Made by a program: the position numbers and the translations under genes. DNA of 5,664 bases from Bacteroidota bacterium. Its GTDB lineage: Bacteria > Bacteroidota > Bacteroidia > Bacteroidales > UBA10428. Within the stretch, counting starts at the first letter, position 1, and each line of letters starts with the position of its first letter. The notes beneath the pieces were generated by a model. The model had not been told where the DNA came from. It searched no databases and saw nothing but the letters and a program-made list of their open reading frames with translations. The stretch covers positions 1-5,664 of the forward strand of contig JAHEEB010000039.1 of assembly GCA_024640925.1 (NCBI GenBank). Direction: 5' to 3'. Shown in pieces: positions 1 through 5,627 of this stretch.

Positions 1-68
1 CGGTTATTGGTGTGATATGGCTCCATAAATTTCATAATTAAAGCCTGTTTTTCCTTAAAGGTACTCAT
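1..68 (-). CDS. Possible 5' end of an unidentified gene (partial, leaves window)
   Basis: On the minus strand an ATG at 68-66 opens a frame that stays open for 22 codons to the window edge, reading MSTFKEKQALIMKFMEPYHT and two more residues. The product is not recognised. The opening is hydrophilic and helix-like, with no signal peptide. A TAAATTTG box lies about 23 bp upstream on the same strand (98-91), matching the Bacteroidota -7 consensus TAnnTTTG, and no Shine-Dalgarno site is visible, as is usual in this phylum. The open stretch is short enough to occur by chance, so this is only a candidate. Confidence 0.35.
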   Translation of the reverse strand, partial: MSTFKEKQALIMKFMEPYHTNN

Positions 69-90
69 GTTTTAAGAATAAAAATTATAT

Positions 91-98
91 CAAATTTA
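91..98 (-). promoter_or_regulatory. Candidate -7 box for the minus-strand gene at the left edge
   Basis: The minus strand reads TAAATTTG, a full match to the Bacteroidota -7 element TAnnTTTG, and it would place transcription start about 15 bp before the ATG at 68. No TTG is visible 17-23 bp upstream, and the surrounding DNA is AT-rich, so a chance match is quite possible. Confidence 0.3.
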
Positions 99-105
99 AT
101 CATTT

Positions 106-173
106 CTTCGTGTCATGGTGTCTTTGTAGCTTTCTTTTGCCATCAAGCCACCAAGACACCAAGATACACGAAG
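106..173. repeat. Imperfect inverted repeat
   Basis: Two 8-bp blocks pair across the element. CTTCGTGT (106-113) pairs with ACACGAAG (166-173), and GGTGTCTT (117-124) pairs with AAGACACC (153-160). The unpaired steps are 3 and 5 nt and the loop is about 28 nt. Short cttcgtgt/ggtgtctt-type words are common in intergenic repeats of environmental Bacteroidota (from memory), so this is probably one copy of a dispersed repeat. The right arm overlaps direct-repeat copy A. Neither side has a T-tract, so it is not a typical terminator. Confidence 0.65.
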
Positions 174-188
174 CTGTTTTTCTGTTGT
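130..188 (+). repeat. Direct repeat, copy A
   Basis: The last 26 bp (163-188) recur exactly at 510-535; this core begins GATACACGAAGC and ends TTCTGTTGT. The left end (130-147, CTTTCTTTTGCCATCAAG) matches 487-504 with two mismatches. Copy A is about 10 bp longer than copy B in the middle, where it carries an extra stretch rich in ccaagacacc. An exact 26-bp match within 350 bp cannot be chance. It points to a duplicated unit, or to two members of one repeat family. Confidence 0.85.
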
Positions 189-387
189 AGCTTTCCTGGT
201 TAAAACAGAGCTCAACAAGACTGCGTCTATGGACCTGCCAGCGTTGTTGAAGAAAGTATCTGTTTGCTTTTTTTGAAAGCGACTCTATCTAAGCTTGTTT
301 TCTTCTGAGATCAAAGGAAGTTATGAACCTGGTTCGGGTATTTCGGGATGTGATATACCGGTTCAACGTGTGTGGGTATGACTAACT

Positions 388-403
388 CCGCCTTTTAAGG
401 CGG
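388..403. repeat. Perfect short hairpin, 7-bp arms
   Basis: CCGCCTT and AAGGCGG are exact reverse complements separated by TT. It is GC-rich and compact, with no T-tract on either side, so it is not a classic terminator. Similar GC hairpins occur in REP-type intergenic elements. A second hairpin follows 21 bp later. Confidence 0.7.
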
Positions 404-424
404 TGATTAGACAGGTACTACAAT

Positions 425-436
425 TGGCTTTAGCCA
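425..436. repeat. Short hairpin, 5-bp arms
   Basis: TGGCT and AGCCA pair around a TT loop, the same loop as the hairpin at 388-403. From memory, GGCTnnAGCC-type palindromes are frequent in repeats associated with REP-associated transposases in Bacteroidota. No such transposase is present here. Confidence 0.5.
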
Positions 437-486
437 TGCAATAGGAGGAGGGATTCTTCACCAGATTCCGGAGATAAGATCCCGAA

Positions 487-535
487 CTTTCCTTTGCCAC
501 CAAGAACAGGATACACGAAGCTGTTTTTCTGTTGT
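487..535 (+). repeat. Direct repeat, copy B
   Basis: This is the second copy of the repeat at 130-188, with an exact 26-bp core at 510-535 and a similar left end at 487-504 (two mismatches over 18 bp). It lacks about 10 bp found in the middle of copy A. The core stops 3 bp before the stop codon of the methyltransferase gene (539-541), so the repeat forms the immediate 3' flank of that gene. Confidence 0.85.
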
Positions 536-538
536 TCG

Positions 539-1423
539 TTATTTCAAGCGTTTTATGATTGTTGTTTTAAAATCACATTCACCAATCTCATTTTTATCAA
601 TCTTAAATCGTTTGTCATCTAAATATTGTTCAACAAAAGGTAAGTCTGGTGCATAATGAAATCTGCCTCCTGTTTTTAAAGATTTTAAAATATCCATATA
701 TTTTTTACAATATTCAATATACTTACCATCCTCTCTTAAATGATGGTGCTTAAAATGATTTGAGAATCCAAGGTTACTGATTATTGTTCCCCACTTTTCT
801 ATTCCATAATCGTAATCAAGCCAATCGGAATAAAACATATGATTATTGCCAAAAGAGAATCGATCAATTCCAATGGCTTCAATATTATTCTCAACTAAAT
901 ATTTCACCATATTTCCTTCTTTACCGCATCCAATATCTAATACTGGTTGCATTAACGTTTTACTGTCAATTTTAAGTACATTGATTTGTAAATCCGGACT
1001 ATATTCCGAGCAAGCAACCGGTTTGATGTCAGGGGCAGCTTTGGAGTATATTTTTTCGGCAAAAGGATTGGTTTTTATTACCCATTGCTTCAGGTTTTGA
1101 TAATGATTTTTTGAAATTGTTTCGATTGAATGGTTATTAGCCTTAATGTTTGAAAACAAATCGCTATAAATATTTCGCAAGTCTTTTTTAGCCTCACTAT
1201 TAAATGAATAATACTGGTTAATTCTGCAGAATTCCTCAATTGCTTTATCGGTAGTGTAATCAATAAGAATTTTTTCAGAGCCACTGTTTATTTGAGTTAT
1301 TTCAGATATAGCTTTTATTGTATCATCAATAAACTTTAAGGTGATGTCTGTTTTATCGAGAAAAATATTTTTACCCTGATTAAATTCTATCTGTTTATCA
1401 ATATTCTTCAGGTACTTATTCAT
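539..1423 (-). CDS. Class I SAM-dependent methyltransferase-like protein, substrate unknown
   Basis: This is a 294-residue protein with no predicted signal peptide or membrane segment, so it is probably cytoplasmic. Residues 1 to about 155 are charged, asparagine/lysine-rich and mostly helical in appearance, and I do not recognise that part. Residues 160-294 read as a Rossmann-type methyltransferase. Motif I is VLDIGCGKEG (161-170), where D163, G165 and G167 would hold SAM. An acidic residue ends the second strand (AIGID, D187). A fourth-strand-like segment is WGTIISNLGFSNH (211-223), a post-motif turn is LKTGGRFHYAPDLP (249-262), and the protein ends in a strand, TTIIKRL. There is no (D/N)PP(Y/F) motif and no PC/ENV pair, so a standard DNA methyltransferase is unlikely. 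A small-molecule, lipid, RNA or protein substrate all remain possible. The ATG at 1423-1421 is chosen because a TATATTTG promoter box lies about 38 bp upstream. The gene stands alone, transcribed away from the etf operon. Three sampled rows are each 30% G+C against 42-45% in the neighbouring operon, which suggests acquisition from elsewhere. Confidence 0.8.
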   Translation of the reverse strand: MNKYLKNIDKQIEFNQGKNIFLDKTDITLKFIDDTIKAISEITQINSGSEKILIDYTTDKAIEEFCRINQYYSFNSEAKKDLRNIYSDLFSNIKANNHSIETISKNHYQNLKQWVIKTNPFAEKIYSKAAPDIKPVACSEYSPDLQINVLKIDSKTLMQPVLDIGCGKEGNMVKYLVENNIEAIGIDRFSFGNNHMFYSDWLDYDYGIEKWGTIISNLGFSNHFKHHHLREDGKYIEYCKKYMDILKSLKTGGRFHYAPDLPFVEQYLDDKRFKIDKNEIGECDFKTTIIKRLK

Positions 1424-1431
1424 TTGTTAGC

Positions 1432-1439
1432 AACCGGTT
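1432..1439. promoter_or_regulatory. Palindrome AACCGGTT in the methyltransferase leader
   Basis: This perfect 8-bp palindrome lies 8 bp upstream of the methyltransferase ATG and downstream of its candidate -7 box. The position would suit a repressor site. An 8-bp palindrome can arise by chance, so function is only suggested. Confidence 0.2.
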
Positions 1440-1461
1440 AATAATTTTATCATTTGGGTTT

Positions 1462-1469
1462 CAAATATA
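1462..1469 (-). promoter_or_regulatory. Candidate -7 box for the methyltransferase gene
   Basis: The minus strand reads TATATTTG, an exact match to the Bacteroidota TAnnTTTG element, which predicts a leader of about 30 nt before the ATG at 1423. No clear TTG lies 17-23 bp upstream, so only half of the promoter is supported. Confidence 0.45.
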
Positions 1470-1610
1470 GTCAATCTGATGATTCGAAGTGTCTGCTCCG
1501 TAAACACTTGTCCAACTATCCAGAAGAAATACGATAAGGTTCCTGCCGATACATCAAACCATTAGCCTGTAAACAAAATCCATTTGCCATATAATTTTCA
1601 CACGATTTTT

Positions 1611-1638
1611 TTGCTGAATAATATTTCTGCTATATTTG
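1611..1638 (+). promoter_or_regulatory. Bacteroidota-type promoter of the etfBA-acyl-CoA dehydrogenase operon
   Basis: A TTG at the end of a T-run (1611-1613) is followed after 17 bp by TATATTTG (1631-1638). This matches the TTG / N17-23 / TAnnTTTG promoter used by the primary sigma factor of Bacteroidota. Transcription would start near 1645, giving a leader of about 30 nt before the etfB ATG at 1675. A possible upstream in-frame TTG start at 1636 lies inside this box and is therefore unlikely to be used. Confidence 0.7.
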
Positions 1639-1674
1639 CCTTCCCAAAAAACTAATAAAGAAAACGTATCAATT

Positions 1675-2550
1675 ATGAAGGGTTTAAAAATCATTGTGTT
1701 AGCAAAACAGGTCCCCGATACACGTAACGTCGGGAAGGATGCCATGAAAGCTGATGGCACGGTCAACAGGGCCGCCCTGCCAGCTATTTTTAATCCTGAA
1801 GACCTAAATGCATTGGAACAAGCCTTACGCTTGAAAGATAAATTTCCGGGTTCTACAGTAACCTTATTAACAATGGGTCCTGGCAGAGCAGCAGAAATTA
1901 TCCGTGAGGGTATGTATCGCGGAGCCGACAACGGTTATTTGTTAACCGACCGTGCTTTTGCAGGTGCCGATACACTCGCAACTTCCTATGCAATATCATG
2001 TGCTATCAGGAAAATCAAAGATTTCGATATTATTATCGCAGGTCGTCAGGCTATCGATGGTGATACTGCGCAGGTAGGACCACAGGTAGCCGAAAAACTT
2101 GGCATACCCCAGGTAACCTATACCGAAGAAATAGTTGAAATAAAAGGACAGAAGGCGATTATTAAACGTCGTCTGGAGCATGGCGTGGAAACAGTAGAAT
2201 GCCCATTACCATGCGTTGTAACTGTTAACAGCTCTGCTGCAGATTGTCGTCCGAGGAATGCCAAAGCTGTTATGAAATACAAGCATTCGCGCACATCAAC
2301 CGAAAGACAGGAAGCTTCGGAAGATTATATCGATTTGATAAGTGAAAGACCTTATCTGAACATTGCCGAGTGGAGTGTTAACAACATCGAAACAGACGTA
2401 AACCAGCTCGGATTGAGCGGTTCTCCAACCAAAGTAAAGAAAATCGAAAATGTGGTTTTCACTGCCAAAGAGTCGCGAAAAATTTCAGCCGATGATAATG
2501 GCATTGACGAGCTGATGAAAGAGCTTATAACCAACCACACACTCGGTTAA
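1675..2550 (+). CDS. etfB: Electron transfer flavoprotein beta subunit
   Basis: EtfB pairs with EtfA to form a soluble FAD heterodimer that exchanges electrons with acyl-CoA dehydrogenases. The 291-residue product starts MKGLKIIVLAKQVPDT, the standard EtfB opening (KQVPDT at 11-16). It then has INPxD-like FNPEDLNALEQAL (39-51), LTMGPG (65-70), an RGAD motif (82-85), FAGADTLATSY (95-105) and the nucleotide-binding signature GRQAIDGDTAQVGP (123-136). The C-terminal part carries GLSGSPTKVKKI (246-257), as in longer anaerobe-type EtfB, so the length is usual for Bacteroidota. The DGDTAQVGP form and the FAGADTLATSY segment resemble clostridial bifurcating EtfB, which holds a second FAD and uses NADH. 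The mitochondrial type has a DDDxNQTG form and binds AMP there. The ATG at 1675 is preferred over the TTG at 1636, since that TTG falls in the promoter and family members begin at this methionine. It is the first gene of the operon, 46 bp before etfA. Confidence 0.95.
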   Translation: MKGLKIIVLAKQVPDTRNVGKDAMKADGTVNRAALPAIFNPEDLNALEQALRLKDKFPGSTVTLLTMGPGRAAEIIREGMYRGADNGYLLTDRAFAGADTLATSYAISCAIRKIKDFDIIIAGRQAIDGDTAQVGPQVAEKLGIPQVTYTEEIVEIKGQKAIIKRRLEHGVETVECPLPCVVTVNSSAADCRPRNAKAVMKYKHSRTSTERQEASEDYIDLISERPYLNIAEWSVNNIETDVNQLGLSGSPTKVKKIENVVFTAKESRKISADDNGIDELMKELITNHTLG

Positions 2551-2596
2551 TAGTCAACCTGAATTAAATCAATTGTAAAACAAAAAACAAATTAAC

Positions 2597-3616
2597 GTGA
2601 ATAATATATTTGTCATCTGTGAGATGGATGAAGGCAAGATTGCTGATGTTAGCCTTGAGCTAATGACCAAAGGCCGTTCGCTTGCAAACCAGTTAAAATG
2701 CAAGCTTGAAGCTTTGGTTGTTGGCCATAAACTTAATGGCATCGAAAACGAACTATATACTTATGGTGCCGATAAAGTTTGGGTTGCCGATGATCCTCGT
2801 CTCGAATTTTATAGTACTCTTCCCTTTACTTCAATAGCTGTTAAACTGTTCAGGGAACAAAAACCACAAATAGCCCTTCTGGGAGCATCAAGCTTTGGTC
2901 GCGATTTAGGACCAAGGGTTTCTTCAGCGCTTATCAGTGGATTAACAGCCGACTGTACATCGCTCGAAATAGGCGACCACGAAGACAATAAGATAAATAA
3001 AAAATATACCAATCTTCTTTATCAGATTCGCCCGGCCTTTGGTGGTAACATTGTTGCTACTATTGTTAATCCCGAAAACCGTCCGCAAATGGCTACGGTT
3101 CGCGAGGGGGTTATGAAAAAGGAAATATTTGATCCAAATCATAAAGGTGAAGTTGAAAAGATCGATATCAAAGCGTATACTACCGATGCAGATTTTGTGG
3201 TAAAGATTATTGATCGCCACATGGAGAGTTCGAAAGTGAATATCAAGAATTCTTCGATTATTGTTTCCGGCGGGTATGGCGTTGGTTCAAGAGAAAATTT
3301 CCAGTTGCTCTACGATTTAGCACATCTGATAGGCGCCGAAGTGGGAGCTTCGCGTGCTGCAGTAGATGCCGGATATGCAGATCATGATCGCCAGGTAGGA
3401 CAAACAGGTGTTACGGTTCGCCCGAAATTATACATTGCTTGCGGTATATCCGGTCAGATTCAGCATATTGCAGGAATGCAGGAATCATCGATGATTATTT
3501 CTATTAACAACGATGCAAATGCACCGATAAACACTATTGCCGATTATGTGATTACTGGCAACCTCGAGGATGTAATCCCGAAAATGATTAAGTATTACAA
3601 AAAGAATAGCAAGTAA
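2597..3616 (+). CDS. etfA: Electron transfer flavoprotein alpha subunit
   Basis: EtfA binds the electron-shuttling FAD and docks the heterodimer to its partner dehydrogenase. The protein has 339 residues, normal for the family. The N-terminal half is the adenine-nucleotide-hydrolase-like domain, with FGRDLGPRVSSAL (100-112), GLTADCTSL (115-123) and RPAFGGNIVATI (145-156), then RPQMATVREGVM (162-173). The C-terminal FAD domain has VGASRAAVDAGYADHDRQVG (249-268), GQTG (268-271), LYIACGISGQIQHIAGM (278-294) and INNDANAPI (303-311). No ferredoxin-like iron-sulfur extension is present at the N-terminus, unlike CarE-type EtfA. The start is a GTG: no in-frame ATG lies upstream, and the next methionine (residue 10) would cut into the conserved first strand NNIFVICE. 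There is no Shine-Dalgarno site, and the leader is A-rich, as with its neighbours. The gene lies between etfB and the dehydrogenase and is certainly co-transcribed with them. Confidence 0.95.
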   Translation: MNNIFVICEMDEGKIADVSLELMTKGRSLANQLKCKLEALVVGHKLNGIENELYTYGADKVWVADDPRLEFYSTLPFTSIAVKLFREQKPQIALLGASSFGRDLGPRVSSALISGLTADCTSLEIGDHEDNKINKKYTNLLYQIRPAFGGNIVATIVNPENRPQMATVREGVMKKEIFDPNHKGEVEKIDIKAYTTDADFVVKIIDRHMESSKVNIKNSSIIVSGGYGVGSRENFQLLYDLAHLIGAEVGASRAAVDAGYADHDRQVGQTGVTVRPKLYIACGISGQIQHIAGMQESSMIISINNDANAPINTIADYVITGNLEDVIPKMIKYYKKNSK

Positions 3617-3657
3617 TCAGCAATGCAATTTGTTCTAACCTTTTAAAACAACGAAAA

Positions 3658-5364
3658 ATGGATAATTTCTATATAGATAATCCCGAACTGAAATTTCATC
3701 TGACTCATCCCCTGATGAAAAAAATTGTTGCCCTTAAGGAACGCAATTTTACAGAAAAGGAAAAATTCGATTATGCTCCTGTCGATTTTGAGGATGCAAT
3801 GGACAGTTACGATAAGGTACTGGAGATTGTTGGCGATATCTGTGCGAATATTATTGCACCGAATGCAGCTGATGTAGATGCAGAAGGTCCTGAGCTGAAA
3901 GACGGAAAGGTTATTTATGCAAAGGGAACGCAAAAAAATCTCGATGCTCTTATTAAAGCTGGTCTGATGGGTATAACCCTGCCACGCAAATACAATGGGT
4001 TGAATTTCTCCATAGTTCCCTATACCATGGCGGCAGATATTGTATCTCGCGCCGATGCAAGTTTTGTAAATATCTGGGGATTGCAGGACTGTGCCGAAAC
4101 TATAAATGAATTTGCAGATGAAGCTCAGAAAGCCAATTACCTTCCAAGGGTAACAGATGGCGAAACCATGGCTATGGATTTAACAGAACCTGATGCCGGT
4201 TCCGACCTTCAAGCTGTTCAGCTGAAAGCTACTTTCGATGAAAAAGAAGGCAAATGGTACCTGAATGGAGTAAAACGTTTTATTACCAATGGTAATGGCA
4301 ACATTTCCCTGGTACTTGCACGTAGCGAGGCAGGAACATCAGATGGCCGCGGTCTTTCCATGTTCATCCACGATAAAGCTAATGGTGGTGTTACTGTTCG
4401 TCGCATTGAACATAAACTGGGAATTATTGGTTCTCCGACTTGCGAGCTGGTATTCAAAAATGCCCCGGCTGAACTCGTTGGTCAGCGTAAGCTTGGTCTT
4501 ATCAAATATGTAATGGCTCTTATGAATGGCGCCCGTCTTGGTATTGCAGCACAATCTGTAGGTTTAGCAGAAGCAGCTTACCGTGAGGGGTTAAATTACG
4601 CCAAAGAACGCAAGCAGTTTGGTAAACCAATTATAAAATTCCCTGCAGTTTATGAAATGCTTTCTACCATGAAAGCCAAACTCGATGGAGCTCGCACTCT
4701 TTTATACGAAACAGCGCGTTTTGTCGATGTTTATAAAACATATGCCCATATTTCGGAAGAACGTGATCTCACCAAGGAAGAAAAGGAAGAGATGAAACAT
4801 TACCAGAAACTTGCTGACATGTTCACTCCTTTGGTGAAAGGATTGTCTTCTGAGGCATGTAATGATCTTGCTTACGATTCATTGCAGATTCATGGTGGTT
4901 CCGGATTTATGAAAGATTACCCAATCGAACGTATTTATCGCGATGCCCGTATTACATCTATTTACGAAGGTACTACCCAGCTGCAGGTTGTTGCTGCTAT
5001 CCGCGGAGTTACAACCGGAGGTTTACTGAAACAGATTCGTGTATACGAAGCTGAAGATATTAAACCGGAACTTCACACTTACCGGCGTACACTTATTCAG
5101 CTGACAGAAGAATATGAAGAATCTGTTGCAAAAGTAACTTCATTGAACGATACCGAATTTGTAGATTTCCATGCTCGCCGAATGGTTGAAATGGCTGGTA
5201 ATATTGTAATGGGATATTTGCTTGTTCTGGATACTAACCGCGACAGTGCTTACTGGAAGTCACTCGAAGTGTTCCTGAAAATGGCCCGTGCACAGAATAA
5301 GTCGAATGCAGAAACAATACGTTTCTCGAATATTAACGATTTAGGAAGATTTAAAATTGAATAG
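3658..5364 (+). CDS. Acyl-CoA dehydrogenase family flavoprotein, long form (568 residues)
   Basis: It catalyses FAD-dependent alpha-beta oxidation of an acyl-CoA, or enoyl-CoA reduction in reverse, with EtfAB as electron partner. Domains run in the usual order: helical N-terminal domain (about 40-168), beta middle domain (about 170-268) and helical C-terminal domain (about 280-450). FAD/substrate motifs are DLTEPDAGSDL (174-184), W200 to FITNG (208-212), YAKERKQFGKPI (314-325), QIHGGSGF (410-417), RIYRDARI (425-432) and IYEGTTQLQ (435-443). E437 is the expected catalytic base, at the site used by short- and medium-chain enzymes. It is far longer than the roughly 380-residue butyryl-CoA dehydrogenases. 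A charged insert sits at about 356-395 (SEERDLTKEEKEEMK), and about 118 residues follow the core (451-568). This resembles the 570-600-residue subgroup that includes DmdC-like enzymes. Acyl chain specificity cannot be read from the sequence. It is 41 bp after etfA and followed by the operon terminator. A one-partner etf-dehydrogenase operon argues that this is the main client of the Etf. Confidence 0.93.
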   Translation: MDNFYIDNPELKFHLTHPLMKKIVALKERNFTEKEKFDYAPVDFEDAMDSYDKVLEIVGDICANIIAPNAADVDAEGPELKDGKVIYAKGTQKNLDALIKAGLMGITLPRKYNGLNFSIVPYTMAADIVSRADASFVNIWGLQDCAETINEFADEAQKANYLPRVTDGETMAMDLTEPDAGSDLQAVQLKATFDEKEGKWYLNGVKRFITNGNGNISLVLARSEAGTSDGRGLSMFIHDKANGGVTVRRIEHKLGIIGSPTCELVFKNAPAELVGQRKLGLIKYVMALMNGARLGIAAQSVGLAEAAYREGLNYAKERKQFGKPIIKFPAVYEMLSTMKAKLDGARTLLYETARFVDVYKTYAHISEERDLTKEEKEEMKHYQKLADMFTPLVKGLSSEACNDLAYDSLQIHGGSGFMKDYPIERIYRDARITSIYEGTTQLQVVAAIRGVTTGGLLKQIRVYEAEDIKPELHTYRRTLIQLTEEYEESVAKVTSLNDTEFVDFHARRMVEMAGNIVMGYLLVLDTNRDSAYWKSLEVFLKMARAQNKSNAETIRFSNINDLGRFKIE

Positions 5365-5382
5365 GTTTTTACTTGTTGTTTC

Positions 5383-5411
5383 AAACCCCGGATTTTGTCC
5401 GGGGTTTTTTT
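5383..5411 (+). terminator. Intrinsic terminator of the etf operon
   Basis: Perfect 10-bp arms AAACCCCGGA (5383-5392) and TCCGGGGTTT (5398-5407) enclose a 5-nt loop, and a seven-T run (5405-5411) follows. It lies 18 bp after the dehydrogenase stop codon and closes the three-gene unit. Confidence 0.93.
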
Positions 5412-5445
5412 ATGCCTGTTTCTTAAAAGTATAAGCACGTATATG

Positions 5446-5490
5446 TTTTGGCCATAATGGTTATAAGAACCGCCAATACTATGGCCAAAA
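5446..5490. repeat. 45-bp interrupted palindrome with perfect 11-bp arms
   Basis: TTTTGGCCATA (5446-5456) and TATGGCCAAAA (5480-5490) are exact reverse complements 23 bp apart. Inside, GGTT (5459-5462) pairs with AACC (5468-5471) around ATAAG, giving a nested stem. It begins 34 bp after the operon terminator. As RNA the 3' arm is followed by A-rich rather than T-rich sequence on either strand, so it is not a standard terminator. A two-site protein operator, a structured leader of a gene to the right, or a small repeat element are the options. Confidence 0.7.
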
Positions 5491-5602
5491 ACCGACTAAA
5501 TACGGAAGTTTCATGCCTATTTATGTATGGGTATTAGTACCAGTGAAGATTTCAAAGCTTTTATTTAATATTCTTTTTGTTGCCGGTTATATACAATTAT
5601 GC

Positions 5603-5627
5603 TCGATTTGTCAAATTTTCAAATCGA
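5603..5627. repeat. Short inverted repeat near the right edge
   Basis: TCGATTTG (5603-5610) and CAAATCGA (5620-5627) are perfect 8-bp arms around a 9-nt A/T-rich loop. The left arm is one base away from a TAnnTTTG -7 box and lies 23 bp after a TTG at 5577-5579, so the site may overlap a promoter for a gene to the right. Confidence 0.45.

Larger units (their letters stand above)
189..486. other. Gene-free, hairpin-rich spacer between two direct repeats
   Basis: No credible coding frame was seen on either strand. Base composition is higher in G+C than the methyltransferase next to it: two 60-base rows (181-240, 361-420) hand-counted at 47%. Several short inverted repeats are present: TCAACAA (212-218) with TTGTTGA (244-250); GAACC (326-330) and GGTAT (337-341) with ATACC (355-359) and GGTTC (360-364); a 7-bp-arm hairpin at 388-403; a 5-bp-arm hairpin at 425-436; and a longer-range match of TTCGGGAT (342-349) with ATCCCGAA (479-486). 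This could be a structured RNA, the remnant of a mobile element or a REP-like repeat cluster. The sequence alone does not decide between these. Confidence 0.5.

Noticed and set aside
326..364. Group II intron domain V-like stem (GAACC ... GGTTC)
   Set aside because: The stem has a 7-nt one-sided bulge and an over-long loop. The AGC/CGC catalytic triad and a GNRA-type tetraloop are not in place, and no reverse transcriptase gene is near.
323..385. 20-codon plus-strand frame starting MNLVRVFRDVIYRF, preceded by AAGGAAG
   Set aside because: The spacing of the purine run to the ATG is only 2 nt, Shine-Dalgarno sites are not used by the other genes here, and such a short frame in repeat DNA is likely chance.
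388..403. Intrinsic terminator for the methyltransferase gene
   Set aside because: The hairpin is 136 bp past the stop codon and has no T-run in the direction of transcription.
163..535. CRISPR-like direct repeats
   Set aside because: There are only two copies separated by 321 bp, there is no regular spacing, and no cas gene is present.
784..1100. Two plus-strand open frames opposite the methyltransferase
   Set aside because: They are antisense to the methyltransferase core motifs, have odd composition, and overlap each other in different frames.
1636..1674. TTG start adding 13 residues to EtfB
   Set aside because: The TTG lies inside the predicted -7 box, so it would be upstream of the transcript. 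EtfB proteins normally begin at the methionine encoded at 1675.
1554..1931. Minus-strand open frame of 125 codons over the etfB start
   Set aside because: It is antisense to a clearly conserved gene and its promoter, with no recognisable protein features.
4218..4554. Open frames in other frames within the acyl-CoA dehydrogenase
   Set aside because: They lie wholly inside a conserved coding region whose motifs explain the sequence.
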